Shown: one piece after another, positions 1 to 12,114 of the stretch
Layout of the letters: each line of letters starts with the position of its first letter
How positions within the stretch are numbered: the first letter of the stretch is position 1
NCBI RefSeq assembly: GCF_029873635.1
Contig: NC_080423.1
Location: 91,805,191 to 91,869,190, forward strand
DNA: 64,000 bases
Direction: 5' to 3'
Origin: Malania oleifera
Lineage: Eukaryota; Streptophyta; Magnoliopsida; Santalales; Ximeniaceae
The notes under the pieces: model-generated
Databases searched by the model: none
What the model was told of the DNA's origin: nothing
Seen by the model: the letters and a program-made list of their open reading frames with translations, nothing else
Program-made: the position numbers and the translations under genes

Positions 1-99
1 TGTGATTGCCAAGGAAAGAATATCTTCTGTTTTCAACATTGTTGGATATTTGCATATCTCACAGTTTCACCCAGACTCTATATTAATGTTGTATTTATA

Positions 100-1982
100 C
101 CATGGTTTTAAAAATCGGACCAGCGACCCACTCGGTGTTGATGAGCCATTGGGTTGGCGAACAAGTTGAACTGGCGGGTCAACCCGGTGACATCAACATG
201 ATGTCATATATATAATTATATATTTATTTTTTATAACTATATATATCGATGCAATATTATTATATATGTACAAGTACAATTAATGACAAAATAGCTTCCA
301 CTCCTAAATTATATTGCTGAAATGAACACATCATCAAGGTCTTTCATTTTTCAGAAGCAAATTAGATTTTTTAATTGAAAAGCAAGCCAAACCTTTTTTA
401 CTTTGAAAAGATCAACCCATATAGGAAGCTATTAAATGAAATTAAATTGAGATTTGAAAATTTTTAGTTGAATAAATCATAGTTTAATAATCAGATGAGG
501 CTTTGGGGAGGTTTAAGGGATTTAGGCTTAGGGGGTGTTTGACAAAATTAAGCATTAAGTGTTGAATAAAGAATACAATTTTGAATCTGTGAACTGGGTT
601 TTGAATTTGACTAGAACCACTCTCTCAATCTAGGTATTGAATTATTTTAGTAATTTTGTCTAATTTATGAATATGTGTATTTTTTTCATTTTAACCATCT
701 AAAACATTCAAAATGCAAATTTAAAGATGATACAAAAAATAGCATCAAATATTGGAATCTCACGCAACAAAAAATATCCACAAAAAAAAATCCAAAATCA
801 ATTGGAATTTGTTCACCCCATTGAACAACAATCCTTTCCTTGACCTCCATACCTTCCGACAAGTCTCCCGTCCTCTTCCCTTTCCTTCTTCCCATTTTCC
901 TCCTTATGTTAAAGCCCTCGGTTTTCCAAAGACACACCTAGAGCTCAAAGCCACATAGAAACCCTCCTATAGTTATACTTCTGAAACGTTTTTTGAAGGA
1001 TTTGGATTGAAATTGGCAAATTGTTAGAGAGAGTCGATCAGTTGATGATCTAAATTCTAAAGAAAAGCAGTCCTAAAAGCATTCGATCTAGTATGAGATT
1101 TTGTCTAAGCTACTCCAATTGGCAATCAAACACACCTTTTTTCTTCTTTGCCAATTTCCGAAACCGCTTCTTGTTCATCATTGACTGCCTATGTGTGTGT
1201 GCATGCTTGTTTATGAGAGAGATTAATATGTTCATGGGATATAAATCTGTACATGGGATAGATGAATCTGTTCTCTGTTCGTGGGAGGGACGAATCTGTT
1301 TGCTGGGAAGTTTGTTTCTGAATCTGTTTGAGCTAGAGGGAGAGATGGGAGGCATATTTCTTTCAGGACAAATTTGTCAAGAAACAATTCTGTGCATGCT
1401 CTAACTGAACCAGAGAAGGGGGAATTGCTGACCAAAGTAGAGGCATTAGGAGGCTCCTTAGAGGTTTAAACAAACACAACTAGTTCACCTAATTTTGAAC
1501 CAGTTAGAGTACAGCCCCTATTTAGAGGCTATTACATGCAAACAAACAATCCCTTACAGTTTCCTGTGTGCTATTGGAGGAGGCTGGCACTGCAGGAGGA
1601 GGTAGCTCAGCTGCACAAGAGGAGGACAATTCACCGGAGGCTGCTGCTGCTGGCAGAGATGGCTGCTGCACTGCCAGGGGAGGAGATGCAGCTTAGCAGA
1701 AGCAGCTTGCTGCTGCTGCCGGAGGAGGAAATGCAGCTTGGCAGTGAGATGTTCGCCAATTGCCTATTTTTCTTTACTTGTTTTGTTTTGGTTTTTTATT
1801 TTATTTTATTTTTAATGTAAATCTCACTGGCTTGACCCATGCCAAAGACCAGTTTGTGCCGGTTCAATCCAAGTTACCTGATTTTTGACTAGGTTGCTCC
1901 ATTTTCGAGTCACAGGTATCACCCGGACTGTACAGGTGGCCAATTCTAAGATTGGCTGGTGGTCTGGGTTTTTAAACCATGG
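100..1982. mobile_element. Non-autonomous TIR element, about 1.9 kb
   Basis: The stretch opens with CCATGGTTTTAAAAATCGGA and closes with the inverted counterpart GGTTTTTAAACCATGG, so the ends form an imperfect terminal inverted repeat. Both ends are followed inward by tracts built from the words cggacc, gggtcaa and ccggttcaa. The flanks share TTTATA directly outside the ends (94-99 and 1983-1988), a possible short target duplication, but the flanks are AT-rich so this is weak. No transposase is visible; the reading frames inside do not resemble a known protein. The interior includes a CAG/CTG- and GGAGGA-rich patch at about 1570-1745. Superfamily is unresolved (hAT or Mutator are the candidates). 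Confidence 0.6.
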
Positions 1983-2509
1983 TTTATATATATTTTTGAA
2001 TCATGATATACAGAAGAAGGTAAATATTTTTTCTTTCAAATTATTATTCATTTTTTGAGACTATTATTTATGATACATTAGTGCTACAGCCATGTAATAT
2101 CCAAATTGGATGTCAATAAAATCATCAAGGTATGTAATTACTAAATGAGGTTGCTTGACATGTATCAATTTCTATGATATAAGGCTATATGTAAATGCCT
2201 TTATTGTTGGGAATGAAGATTTTATCATGGTATATGCAGTCCATTAATCAAGAGAGCATTGATGCATGCACAACTTAAAAGAGCTATATGACATTATGAC
2301 AGGTTGGTGGGTGGAGAATGGTTTTAAATAGTAATAGCAGGTAGTAGAATGAAACAGTAGCAGGTGTAGCGACAAGCAAATCTAGTGGATGTTATGCAGT
2401 GGGACTTCGGTATAAAGGCTATGAACTTTTTCAAGCATACATAACATTTTGCACATTGAAAAGTTTGCATGTTTTAATCCCTAATCCCATCCAAATAAGA
2501 AATTCTCAC

Positions 2510-2632
2510 CCTATGCTTGGGAGCATGAATTTTGTGCCATGGATTTGGCCAAAATTCAATGTAATTTTGTATTGATTTGCATAAATCCAAATCCAAGATC
2601 TGAAATCCGTGCTCCCAAACACGAACTTAATA
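2510..2632. mobile_element. MITE-like inverted repeat
   Basis: The left end reads gcttgggagcatgaattt and the right end, on the other strand, gtttgggagcacggattt, giving imperfect terminal inverted repeats around an element of roughly 120 bp. No coding capacity. The target duplication is not clear, so the exact limits are approximate. Confidence 0.5.
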
Positions 2633-2926
2633 AATTTGAATCACTTAAGTCAACCTAAAAACATTGTTAAGAAGGCCATAAATTTTATACTAGTTTTAAA
2701 GTGATGTCTAGAGGAAAGAATATATGTATTTTACTTTTCACTACTTTATGGTGGTAATGGTACACAAAGGAAAAAATAGTGGTTGAATTAAACATAAAAT
2801 TCTAATTGCTTGTGCCAAAAAAGAAATATAAAAGAAAAGAAGGTTGAAGTTGAACAAAGTAGACTAGAAATACCGTGTTACTAATATTAAAAAAAAAAAT
2901 CAACACAAAAAATTTCCAACCAGAAA

Positions 2927-4985
2927 AACAACAATAGGCCTTAAGTCCCATTAGGCGAGGTTGGCTACATGATTCCTCTTCCACTAATTCACATGATTGA
3001 GGGCATTTCCTCAGACAAGCTAAGAGCTATTAAATCATTCTTCACTATCTTATTCAATGTTATTTTAGGTCTACCCGTACTCCTTCTAATACTAGTAACA
3101 GTAACTAGCTCACTCCTTCTCATTGGTGCACTAGTTGGCATGCGTTTCAACCATCCATGCCAGCCCTTCCTTATCTTATCTTCTACTGGTGCTATATGCC
3201 TAACTTCAATATTTTCATTCCTTAATTTATCCTTTAATGTTATGCCACTCATCCACCTTTGTATGTATATTTTGACAACTTTTACTTTTTGGATATGTTG
3301 CTTTTCAGTTGCCCAACATTTTGATCCATAAAGCATGACTGTTCTTATAGTCATTCTACATAATTTTCCTTTTAATTTTAACGGTATTATATAATCACAC
3401 AGCATGCTTGAAGTACTTTTTGTTTTACCCAACTAGCTTTAACTCTATGTATTACATCCTTTTTTATTTCTCCCCCCACTTACATAATAGGTCCAAGATA
3501 TTGAAATCTACAAGTGCTATCAATTTCTTGACCATCAAGTTTAACCTTACTTCCAATATTCCACCTCATATGGTTGGAATTTCATTTCATATATTCTGTC
3601 TTGTTTCTACTTTTCTTAAAACCTCTAGACTCTAAAGCTGCTCTTCATAGTTCTAACTTAGATTCTACTCCATTCTTATTTTCATCAATCAAAACAGTAT
3701 AATCTGCAAACGGAACGGTATAAGCTGTGGGATCTCGTTTTGATGTTCCTAGCTAGTTCATCAATCACTGAAGTGAAAAAGTAAAGGCTCAAATTAAAAC
3801 CTTAATGTACACCTATTGCGATTAGAAATTCTCTAGACTTTCCCCCTGCAGTCCTAACGTAGTCATTCGTCTATTATGCATATCCTTAACAACATCAATG
3901 CACCTACTTTTTTCTAAAACCTACCACAAAACTTCCTTAGGTACTCTATCACAAGCTTTCTCTAGGTCAATAAAAACCATATGCAAGTCTCTCTTCTTTT
4001 CCTTAAACTTTACCATTAATCTTCTTAAAAGATAAGTAGATTCTGTTGTTGATCTAATAGACATAAAATCAAATTGATTCATTGAGACACTCGTTTCTAA
4101 CCTCATTCCTTGTTCAATTACCCTTTCGCATAGTTTTGTCATATGATTCATAAGTTTAACTCCACAATATTTATTACAATTTTGATTATAACCTTTATTT
4201 TGTATATAGTTATTAATGTGATTTTCTTCCATTCATCTGACATTTTTTTGATTTTGATAATGGAGTTGAATAGATTAGTTAATCATATACGTCCATTATT
4301 TCTAGACATTTCCAAACTTCAATTCGGATGTTATGTGGTCCTTTTGAATTCCAACTTCTCATCTTTTTTGAAGCCATCTTAACTTTAGTGACTAATTTTG
4401 TCAATAAATCTCAAATTTAATTTTTCCTCATTTGTGACTTCTAAGTTTAAGCTTTTAATTTGGTTTTCATTAACAACTTATTAAAGTAGCTTTGCCACCT
4501 CTCTTTTATGTCTTCTTCTTTAACCAAGACATTATCATCTTCATTCTTTATACATTTTACCTCACTTAGGTTGCACGTTCTTGCACTTTCTTTCTCTAGG
4601 TATTGCAAGTTTCTACATGTCTCTTTCCCCTTCTTTTGTATCTAGTCTAGCATAGAAATTATCATAAGTTCTATGTTTTGTTTCACTAGGGTTTTTTTGC
4701 ATATTTTCTTGCCTCTTTATACCTTACATGGTTTTCTATGTTTTCACGATTTTGCCATGATTTATACCAAATTCTTTTTGTCTTTATGGCTTTTTGGACA
4801 TCTTGACCCCACCACCAACTTTCTTTATTGCCTAAGAATCTTCCTTTAGATTCACCCAGGATTTGTTTTGCTATAGTTTTAATAGATCTAGCTATACTAT
4901 TCCATAAAGTGCTTGCGTCTATCTTATCCCCTTTGTCCAATCACCCTCTTTGATCAAATCATCAAATAATGTATGCAGTGTGGAA
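2927..4985 (-). mobile_element. RTE-clade LINE, 5'-truncated and decayed
   Basis: On the minus strand this stretch encodes pieces of an RTE-type non-LTR retrotransposon polyprotein. Recognisable parts, in order from right to left, are the pre-RT block with ESWWWGQDVQKAIKT near 4800, the RT block with RDLHMVFIDLEKACDRVPKE near 3930-4010, and the C-terminal part with MLYGSKCWATEKQH and STGRPKITLNKIV at 2990-3340. The 3' end shows the usual plant-RTE end, a short TTG-type tail (aacaacaa on the plus strand at 2927). Stops and frameshifts break the frame throughout. It is the same family as the copy at 18240-20668, in the opposite orientation. No endonuclease domain is left. Confidence 0.85.
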
Positions 4986-5004
4986 TAGTAAATGAATTTT
5001 GGGG

Positions 5005-5112
5005 AAGAGAGAGAAATTAGGGAGACAAGGAGAAAGAATTGAAGGGAAGAGAAGAGAAGAAGGAAGAAAGAAAAAGAAGGAAGAAGAAAATTGTACATAG
5101 AGGGAGGGAAGA
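5005..5112. repeat. Purine (GA/AAG) tract
   Basis: About 108 bases that are almost entirely A and G on the plus strand, with runs such as gaagagaagagaagaagg. It lies just outside the 5' end of the RTE fragment. Simple-sequence DNA; nothing else is seen in it. Confidence 0.7.
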
Positions 5113-5377
5113 GAACACACTTGCTAACATCAAGTTTAATAAAAAACTGTCTCAAATGTCAAGTACTAAGTATTTATACCGTACAATTATCTAAAACACA
5201 TAATTACACTGTAACCATAACGTGGCATAACATTATACAACATGAGGTGATGGCACAAGAGGGTCGTTCCTTGCTGGCCTTCTGGGATGCAAGATGGGAT
5301 CTTAACCCATCAATTATCTTAGGCTTCCTCTCAGGGCCAAATTCATAGACCTGGGGAGTGTGTGACCCCATTATTGG

Positions 5378-6781
5378 GAAGTTTGAAAAAAGATTGGTAA
5401 GGATGAAAAAGGAATTTCTTGTCTAAAGGTGGCAGACTCATTATTTTAAGTACCTTGACAAACCTTCCCATTTATTTCATGTCTCTTTTTCCTCTTTTGG
5501 CCCCAGTTGCCAAGAGACTTGAAGGAATTCAGAGAAGTTTCTTCTAGGAGAGTGTGGGTGGGGAGTTCAAATTCAACCTTGAAAAATGGGGCATGGTCAA
5601 ACAACCTATTTGCTTGGGAGGCTTGGGGCTGAAGTCCCTTCACACTTTCAGTAAAGCACCTTTTGGGAAATGGCTGGTGGAGATTTATGGAAGAAAAAGA
5701 CGACCTTTGGCAGGGTATCAATGCTTCTAAATATGGGTTAGAGCATACTGAATGGACCACTCAGGCTGACAGAGGTTGACATGGTGTAGGGTTGTGGGAA
5801 TTCATTAGGAAAGGCTGGGATGACTTTTCCCCTTCTATCATATTTCAAATGGGGAACTGGGACAACAATCACAACATTTAATTTTGACATGATGTATGAC
5901 CAGACTGGGAGGCCTTAAGTGTTTTATTTCCTGCCATCTATAACTTGGCCCACAATAAGGAAGCTCTCATCACTCATCCCCTTTGAATTTCAGAGTTGGG
6001 GATCTTCTGGAACATTCCCTTTTTTCAGAAATGTGGAAGATTGGGAACTCCACTGTCTCATTAATTTTTATAGTCGTCTCTACTACTTCCAACACCAAAA
6101 CATGGTGGACCATAGACAAAAATGAGATCTTCTCAGACAGATACTTCTATGGGAAACTCTAACCAATGGACACAAATGACACCAATCCCCCTTGGACTCG
6201 CATTTGGAATACAGCTGCCCCTACAAAGGTAGCTTTTCTTGCTTTAATGGGAAACACATGGAAAGATCTTAACCCTGGACAATCTGCAGAAAAGGGGCTG
6301 ACTGTCGTCAATAGGTGTTCCCTTTGCATGGTTAATGCAGAATTAATTGAGAAATATCCTCCTTCATTGCCTTTGGACAAGGAACCTTTGGAATATGGCT
6401 CGAACCAAGGTTGGACAAAGGTGGGTTACTGTCAGTTCGGTTTTTTTTTTTTGGGGGGGGGGGAGCTCTAGGCATGGAAATTGATTTGGGCAAAGAAGGT
6501 GAAGAGAAAGGCTTTGTCTGTCATCCCTCTTGCAATTTTCTGTGTGGTTGGAAAGAAAGAAACAGGAGTGTGTTCAAAAACTCTCTTATGCTGCTTCAGA
6601 CTAGTAAAGAGCAGTGAATTACTGCAGTTTCCAGCTGGCATTGTAGTATTGTAGCAAATGACCGTAATGTAATTTTAGATTTTTGTGACATCCTGAAGGA
6701 GGGATGATTCTGTGTAATCTGGTTTAGCATCCCCTTGATGCCCTTTTAGTGAAGTTTTTTAACTAGTAAAAAAAAAAAACA
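5378..6781 (+). mobile_element. L1-type LINE, 3' part of ORF2 with zf-RVT
   Basis: The plus strand carries the C-terminal part of a plant L1 ORF2. It starts with [14 protein letters not shown] (the plant L1 block usually read FEKRLA.WK..FLSKGGR) and runs through the reverse-transcriptase-associated zinc-binding region near 6166-6420, with RIWNTAAPTKVAFLALMGN and VVNRCSLCMVNAE. It ends with a 3' UTR and an A-run at 6769-6780. Frames are broken by stops, and a poly-T/poly-G run at 6440-6463 disturbs the zinc-finger tail. A sister copy of the same family sits at 10611-11390. Confidence 0.8.
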
Positions 6782-7685
6782 TTATACAACGCAAGGTCTA
6801 ATTCATGTGTACTTTACTAAATTTATGCTGAAAATATGAATGCCAAATGGGCAGCCTAAATGATAAAGGTTGTCCTGTGTCATACTCCTTAAGCTGAAAG
6901 GAACTCAACTCCAAAGGGTGTAATACGACTATTTTATGATTTAGGAGCAGTTCAATGAATAACAATCTTAGTAATCCATATAGCATTCACTAAATCAGAT
7001 ATTGTCGAAAACTACCCTGAACTGAAGTCATGGACTCGTCATCTTTCCTATGGATGAGATGGGAGGAGCTTAACAAACTGCAAACCTCCATGAGCACTAG
7101 ATGAAAGTATGAGGCTCAAAAGTGCCTTGGTAAGGTGTCAAATCCCCTTGCATAAAAAGCTGGACATGGTTGTATGATCAGCCAAATCAATTAAACATGT
7201 ATCAGGTCCAAGTTTCTTAAGGACAGAGAAAGCGTCAAGAGCTTACACACGGAACCTTTTAAAGGAACTTCTTGGTACTGTTCTGCTCTAGCCCTATTAT
7301 ATTTGTAGCAAGTTTATAATCCATATTACTCATGTCAAGTGTACACCTAATCTCAGCACGCAACTCATAGATGTGATGAACAAAAGACTAATGAGGCTCT
7401 TAAATACAGGCTGCTGGTGGCAAAGTAACAAGATTAATAGGTGCATGTGGTTTGTAACTAAATACACACTCAAATGGACTCTTACCTATGGACCTATTCA
7501 CATAATTATTACACTCTACATTAAATGAAACACATAACTAAAAAGTGATCCAGCATAACAAAAAATTATACAACACAAGTATATGGTCCTAAATTACTCT
7601 GGAACTTAGAATTGAAGAATAGGCTGCTTAAATGATAAAGATAGTCCTCCTTTAGTATGCTTACAGGAATTGCAAAAAACATAGA
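6781..7685 (-). mobile_element. Ty3/gypsy integrase C-terminal remnant between similar flanking repeats
   Basis: On the minus strand, about 7100-7530 gives broken pieces typical of the end of a Ty3/gypsy integrase: NRSIGKSPFECVFSYKPHAP, then VLKKLGPDTCLIDL, comparable to the family's NRS..KSPFE..YG..P and VLKKIGPNAY..DL blocks. No frame stays open. The flanks at 6781-6890 and 7565-7650 resemble each other (attatacaacgcaag against attatacaacacaag, then cctaaatgataaagg against cttaaatgataaaga). They may be remains of LTRs or of a duplication. Confidence 0.5.
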
Positions 7686-7689
7686 ATTG

Positions 7690-8180
7690 GGTCTCATTGT
7701 TATGTTTATTATCATCATCTCGTCCTCAGCCATTGAGAAAAAATGAATAATAAGAGATAAAACAAAGGCTAGGTGTTGTAGTTGCTTGTGATAATTTTGC
7801 TTTTATATCAAAGCATTTAGATTTTCTCAAGAAATTTCCTTTATTAAAATCTGTTAAATGTGAAAGAGTAGATGATGCAAGGTAAAGAAAATTTTAAAGA
7901 GGTAGGGGATAACTCCAAGATTAAAAAAAAAAGTGGTTTGCAGAATGCTGGATATGATAGTAAAGATATAAAAGACACTAAGGAAAAAGAGAGGTCTCTT
8001 TGTTATTATTTATAAGCACTACACCTCAAAACTACATTTCCGATTAAGAGGCTAGGAGAGAATAGAGAGAGAGAGAGAAGCTAAGGGCAGAGATCAAAGC
8101 ATTTTCTACTTGTAGCAATGTAACATTTAACAACAAAATATTTTATTTCAATTCAAGGAAAGAATTTCAAGAGTGAGCGT
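7690..8180. other. Spacer with no recognised gene
   Basis: AT-rich sequence with a short GA microsatellite at about 8064-8081 (gagagagagagag). No open frame with a known motif and no clear repeat ends. It could be part of an old LTR leading into the minisatellite that follows, but neither end nor primer site is visible. Confidence 0.4.
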
Positions 8181-8196
8181 TGGTTCGTGTTGGGTC

Positions 8197-8376
8197 GACT
8201 CTTGCAAGGCTGGTCCTTGTGGGTTTTGCTCCTCTGACTATGGGGTTTGACTTTGGCAGAACTTGTCCTCCTGGGGACTTGCTTGCTTCTGCGGGAGTTG
8301 ACTTTCATGGGGCTAGTACCTATCGGTATTTGCTCCTACGAGGGATGACTCTCACGGAGCTTGTCCTTGTGGGTAC
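8197..8376 (+). repeat. Degenerate minisatellite, four units of about 50 bp
   Basis: Four imperfect copies begin with the word gact at 8197, 8249, 8300 and 8347. Each contains a ctggtcct / cttgtcct / ctagtacc word followed by a ttgctcct-type word. Spacing is 52, 51 and 47 bases. A 66-codon open frame spans the array only because the units lack stops in that frame; it matches nothing known. Confidence 0.65.
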
Positions 8377-8914
8377 CTAATAGTTGTGTCCCTCGGCTTT
8401 CACTGCAAATTGTCCATTTTCACCTTTGTTTTTGCATTTTTTTGGTTGAAGACCCAAACCCTTGAGAAAAGTTTGTGCGAATCTTGAAGAATGATTCATG
8501 ATAGAATGCGAACTTCCTTGAGTGCCTTCCTTTTGTTTCAATTGTTTGTATTACTATTAACACTTTTCATCCCATTCAGTGGGCTCTAGGATCCACAACA
8601 TTCATGGATATGACAGTTGTCAAAGTTATTGCTTGAGGACTTAGGAGTATTGATGAGGGTGGTTCTGCATATGAGGGAGAGACCATCAAGGAGATTCTAG
8701 CTAAGAGAGATCACCTCCTTAACATGAGGTTTGCCACATGGGCAAGGTTCTTCATTCAGGGACTGCATTGTTGATTCACAAGTCTGGCAATTTCCAGCTA
8801 CTCTAGAGAAATGAAGTTGGTGGGACCATACAATCTTGAGTGATTTCTTTTGGGTAGAGGTGAAAAAGAATAAGGGGCATAAGCCAGCATGTCAAGGACT
8901 GATGCTATGCATGT

Positions 8915-9640
8915 GTGAACCGAGGTCTAACATCTACTCCTACAGCCGATAGGATTCATTGTGCGTTTCATGATGAAGAAGGGAAGGTTCCACACTCTCC
9001 CACCGAGTTTGGTGTGCTGCGAAGATTGGGTGCAGCATATTACTCAAAATGGAACACTCTCCCACCGAGTTTGGTGTGCTGCGAAGATTGGGTGCAGCAT
9101 ATTACTCAAAATGGCCTAGAGAAATTGAAACAAGCAGGGTTGCTGGATGTCTTTTTTTTTGAGTGTGTAATGCAAGATAAACTATGTTCTACTGCTAAGA
9201 AGGTGACCTTCATCCATTGGATCACCCTTTTCCATAGTCACTATGATAGCAAGATGAGCAAGCCGATACTTGGTCCAAGATGATGGGGCAAGTTTGAATT
9301 CATAGCTTTCTTAGCTTGTTGGCTTTCATGCTACATCTTTTTGCTAAAATCCAAGGTTTTTATAGCTACAAAGATATCAAGGGGCCATTATTTCACATTG
9401 GGAGCCTTTTACTTGGGTTTCATGTGCCTTAGGTTGGATCTGTACCATGAAGTAGTTGTACAATCAATTGCTCATCAAGTAAACATATCTTGATTCTTCA
9501 TTTTTGTAGATGTTTCAAAAAAGGTTGGCTCCTATGCTATATTCTCCTTGTGCTTTTAGTTTGGGGAGGGTCCCCTTCAAATCTTGGTTGTGACACGAGG
9601 TTCTTCCTAAGAGGTAGCTTCTAGATTACATCGATCATGA
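8915..9640 (+). pseudogene. Plant-mobile-domain-like protein remnant
   Basis: The plus strand encodes CEDWVQHITQNGLEKLKQAG, then a weakly readable middle, then FIAFLACWLSCYIFLLKSKV and TLGAFYLGFMCLRLDLYHE (about 9290-9460). The order of these blocks recalls the plant mobile domain (aminotransferase-like, PMD) found in plant transposons and in MAIN-like genes: an xDWV..I...GLEKL...G block, then an AFLA.WLS..VF..KS block, then an ALG...LG..YR.LD block. This assignment is from memory of the family pattern. Stops and a 62-bp duplication break the frame. Downstream the gene continues as the left arm of the inverted repeat. No intact protein is possible. It could be the captured gene of a larger transposon. 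Confidence 0.45.
8992..9114 (+). repeat. 62-bp tandem duplication, almost exact
   Basis: The segment starting acactctcccaccgagtttg at 8992-9053 is repeated at 9054-9114 with no difference that I can see over the shared length. Sixty-two is not a multiple of three, so the duplication itself shifts the reading frame of the surrounding remnant. Confidence 0.9.
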
Positions 9641-11975
9641 GAAATTTGTAGATGACCTCCTTGGTTATTGGAGTTTTTCCTCCACTATTTTTTTCCCTAC
9701 AATGGGGTTCCTTGACATCATTAGCTCAAGGTTGAGGAGTCTTGGGGGATCAAGACCTAGATTTCTTTGTTTGGAGCTGCCCAAGATGGGTGCCAGCCAT
9801 CATACAATCATGTTGTGCGGGTGCTAATCGCGACAAGAGGTTTGTTTAGTTATACACACTACATTGTATAACTTGCCAATTTGGGTACAACTAGGGTGTA
9901 CCTCGGAAGATTGTTTTGGGGCACAATTTCATTTAGTGCTGTTAGAGGTTTTTGATCCATTGTAGGAAAAAAATTCCTCCTAAAATTAGTCTACTATATC
10001 TTTTAGTAACAAAACAAGTTGGGGAAGGTATAGTGGGGTGGACAAGTTAATAGGATGATAAGATGATTGTTTGCATGAGTTCGAAAAATTTGTTGCTAAC
10101 CTCCGAATGGGCCTTGCACTTTTTGATGTGTAGGATGATAAGTTGTTGAGATTCTTTCATCTTCCTAAGCCCGATAAAAAAAAATAATAATAATGATGAG
10201 GAGGCAAGCAACCATGGATCCTCAAGATCTTCTTATTTACCAAGGAGGAAAGCTTTTGACTCCCTATTGCATGATATGTGAGCCAAAAATATGTACACTC
10301 AAGAAAAAAAGTTATAACTTAAGCAAGCACCTTTTTTTTTCTTTTGTACTTCAAAGTATATACACAAAACTCATTTTTATTGAGGCTAATCCCTATGGAC
10401 TAGCTCTTCCTTTGGATGAATTGATTGATAGTATTGGTGATGTAGGTGACACAAGGATGGAAGATAGTGTGCTTGACCTAGTTTTGGCACCATTCTTTCA
10501 CTTGAGAGTGAGGAAAAGGAAAGAAATTTTTTAGGAAAGAATTCTATAGAAAATGGAAGTCTATCAAAGTTAGGTTTTTGACATAACAAAGATGCATATT
10601 TGATGGTGACGACATAGGGCTGGTGGGAATGCCCTTATTAGTCATCATCTCCAAATCATTGATTAGGGAATTTTCTGGAACATTCCTTTTACAAGGAACG
10701 TGGTAGATTGAGAATTTCACACTCTGAATTCTACAGATTTCTATGCAATTTCGTTACCAAAACATCCCTAACAAGCCAAAATGGGCTTTGGATAAAAATG
10801 GCGTTTACTCTGTTAAATGATTTTATAAGAAGCTCTCACAGTTGGGAACAAATTGCAATAACTCCCCTGGGATCCACATTTGTAGGACAGCGGCCCCTTT
10901 AACGGTTGACTTTTTTGCTTGGGAGTCCGCACATGGAAATATTTTAACCCTTGACAATCTGCAGAAAAGAGGGCTTACAGTCACAAATCAGTGTTTTCTC
11001 TGTATGGCTGAAGCAAAATTAGTCAACCACATTCTTCTCCACTGCCCCTGGACAAGGAACATGTGGAATTTGGCTCTTTCCTTGACAGGGCAGCAGTGGG
11101 TTACGACAAATTCAGTTGGCGGGCAGATTTTGGGCTTCGAAAGGCATCAGAGCCATAAAGGAGAAGTGAAAGGCTTTGAACCTCATCCCTCTTTCCATCT
11201 TTTGGTGGGCTTGGAAAGAAAGAAATAAAAAGCTTTCAAAGATTCATCTACTCTGCTTCAGACTTGCAAAGCCCAATGGTGGGCTCCCCGTGGATGACCG
11301 GTGAATAGTGGTACTAATGATAATCATTTTGATAAAGGGAGAATAGCGGTACTAATGATAACCATGGGGATGCCTTTCTATGTGATTCTTCTCCTATAAC
11401 TGAGTTTTATTTCCTGACCCATCGGACCTCATCGCCTTTTGGCCATGCTACTCAACTTCCACATTCTCAGCCACTAAGGCAATTTCCCAAGACTTCATAA
11501 AAATTTTAACATCATGATGATTTACTTTAAGATCGTTATTCTTCATAATACAATACTCCTTTAGCTATTAGGTTGTCTCCCATGTATTCACCTTTCCTCC
11601 TAGTAGTTGGAGTGATGGACTTATGAGGTCTTGGTAATCACATTGAGAGGTTCTGGATATGTAAATTATCGGTCTTAGAATACATATGTAACACATTAGT
11701 TATTTGGAGCAGATTCATAATTCTAGAGACAAGTTCTAGGCATTGTGCCATTTCACATGAGAAAAACATTATCTCCATGCTATTGAGGAAGCATTCTGCA
11801 TGTCACATAATCTTTGGGACTCTATTTCTATGCTTGAGCTAGAATTTGTGGTTCTAATGTGAGAGCTTTGTAGATGTGTGCCAGGTTTAGAGTGAATTGC
11901 TATGGTTCTTGTTGGAAGGAAGCTAGAGAGGTAACTCATTCCTCAAGTCTTGGACTCTCAAGTAAAGCTAGACAA
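9640..11975 (+). repeat. Left arm of a convergent inverted repeat (split by an L1)
   Basis: The plus-strand sequence at 9640-10610 and 11395-11975 aligns by eye, in order, with the reverse complement of 12115-13715. Paired blocks include gatcaagacctaga (9750 / 13590 region), aggaggcaagcaaccatgg (10200 / 13200), aaaaggaaagaaat (10515 / 12860), acttccacattctcagccac (11455 / 12580) and agctttgtagatgtg (11865 / 12210). The arm carries a decayed coding region (for example MEDSVLDLVLAPFFHLRVRK near 10460) whose function I do not recognise; it looks like the continuation of the mobile-domain-like remnant upstream. Confidence 0.75.
10611..11390 (+). mobile_element. L1-type LINE fragment with zf-RVT, inserted in the left arm
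   Basis: The plus strand encodes the zinc-binding RT-associated domain: CRTAAPLTVDFFAWESAHG, ILTLDNLQKRGLTVTNQCFL, then CMAEAKLVNHILLHCPWTRN followed by MWNLALSLTG. The C..C....H..C residues are present. It is the same L1 family as 5378-6781; both share the words ttctggaacattcc and gacaatctgcagaaaa. The right arm of the inverted repeat has no such sequence, so this L1 came in after the arms separated. No poly-A tail is left; a local repeat (ggtactaatgataa twice near 11315-11360) marks the 3' end. Confidence 0.8.
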
Positions 11976-12114
11976 ACTTATCATGGAGGAAAAAATGATG
12001 AAGGCCAAGTTAGATGCCCTTGGATATGGGAATTGTTGAACCCTTGGATTGCTATGGGCTGTGTCACCAAGTATCATAAGTCTTGGTCTTCATCCTTTTT
12101 CTGTCAACCATCAG
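11976..12114. other. Spacer at the centre of the inverted repeat
   Basis: About 140 bases between the two arms. It shows no similarity to either arm that I can see and no coding signal. It would form the loop if the locus were transcribed through. Confidence 0.5.

Noticed and set aside
8180..8380. A 66-codon frame as a small gene
   Set aside because: It is the open frame of a degenerate minisatellite.
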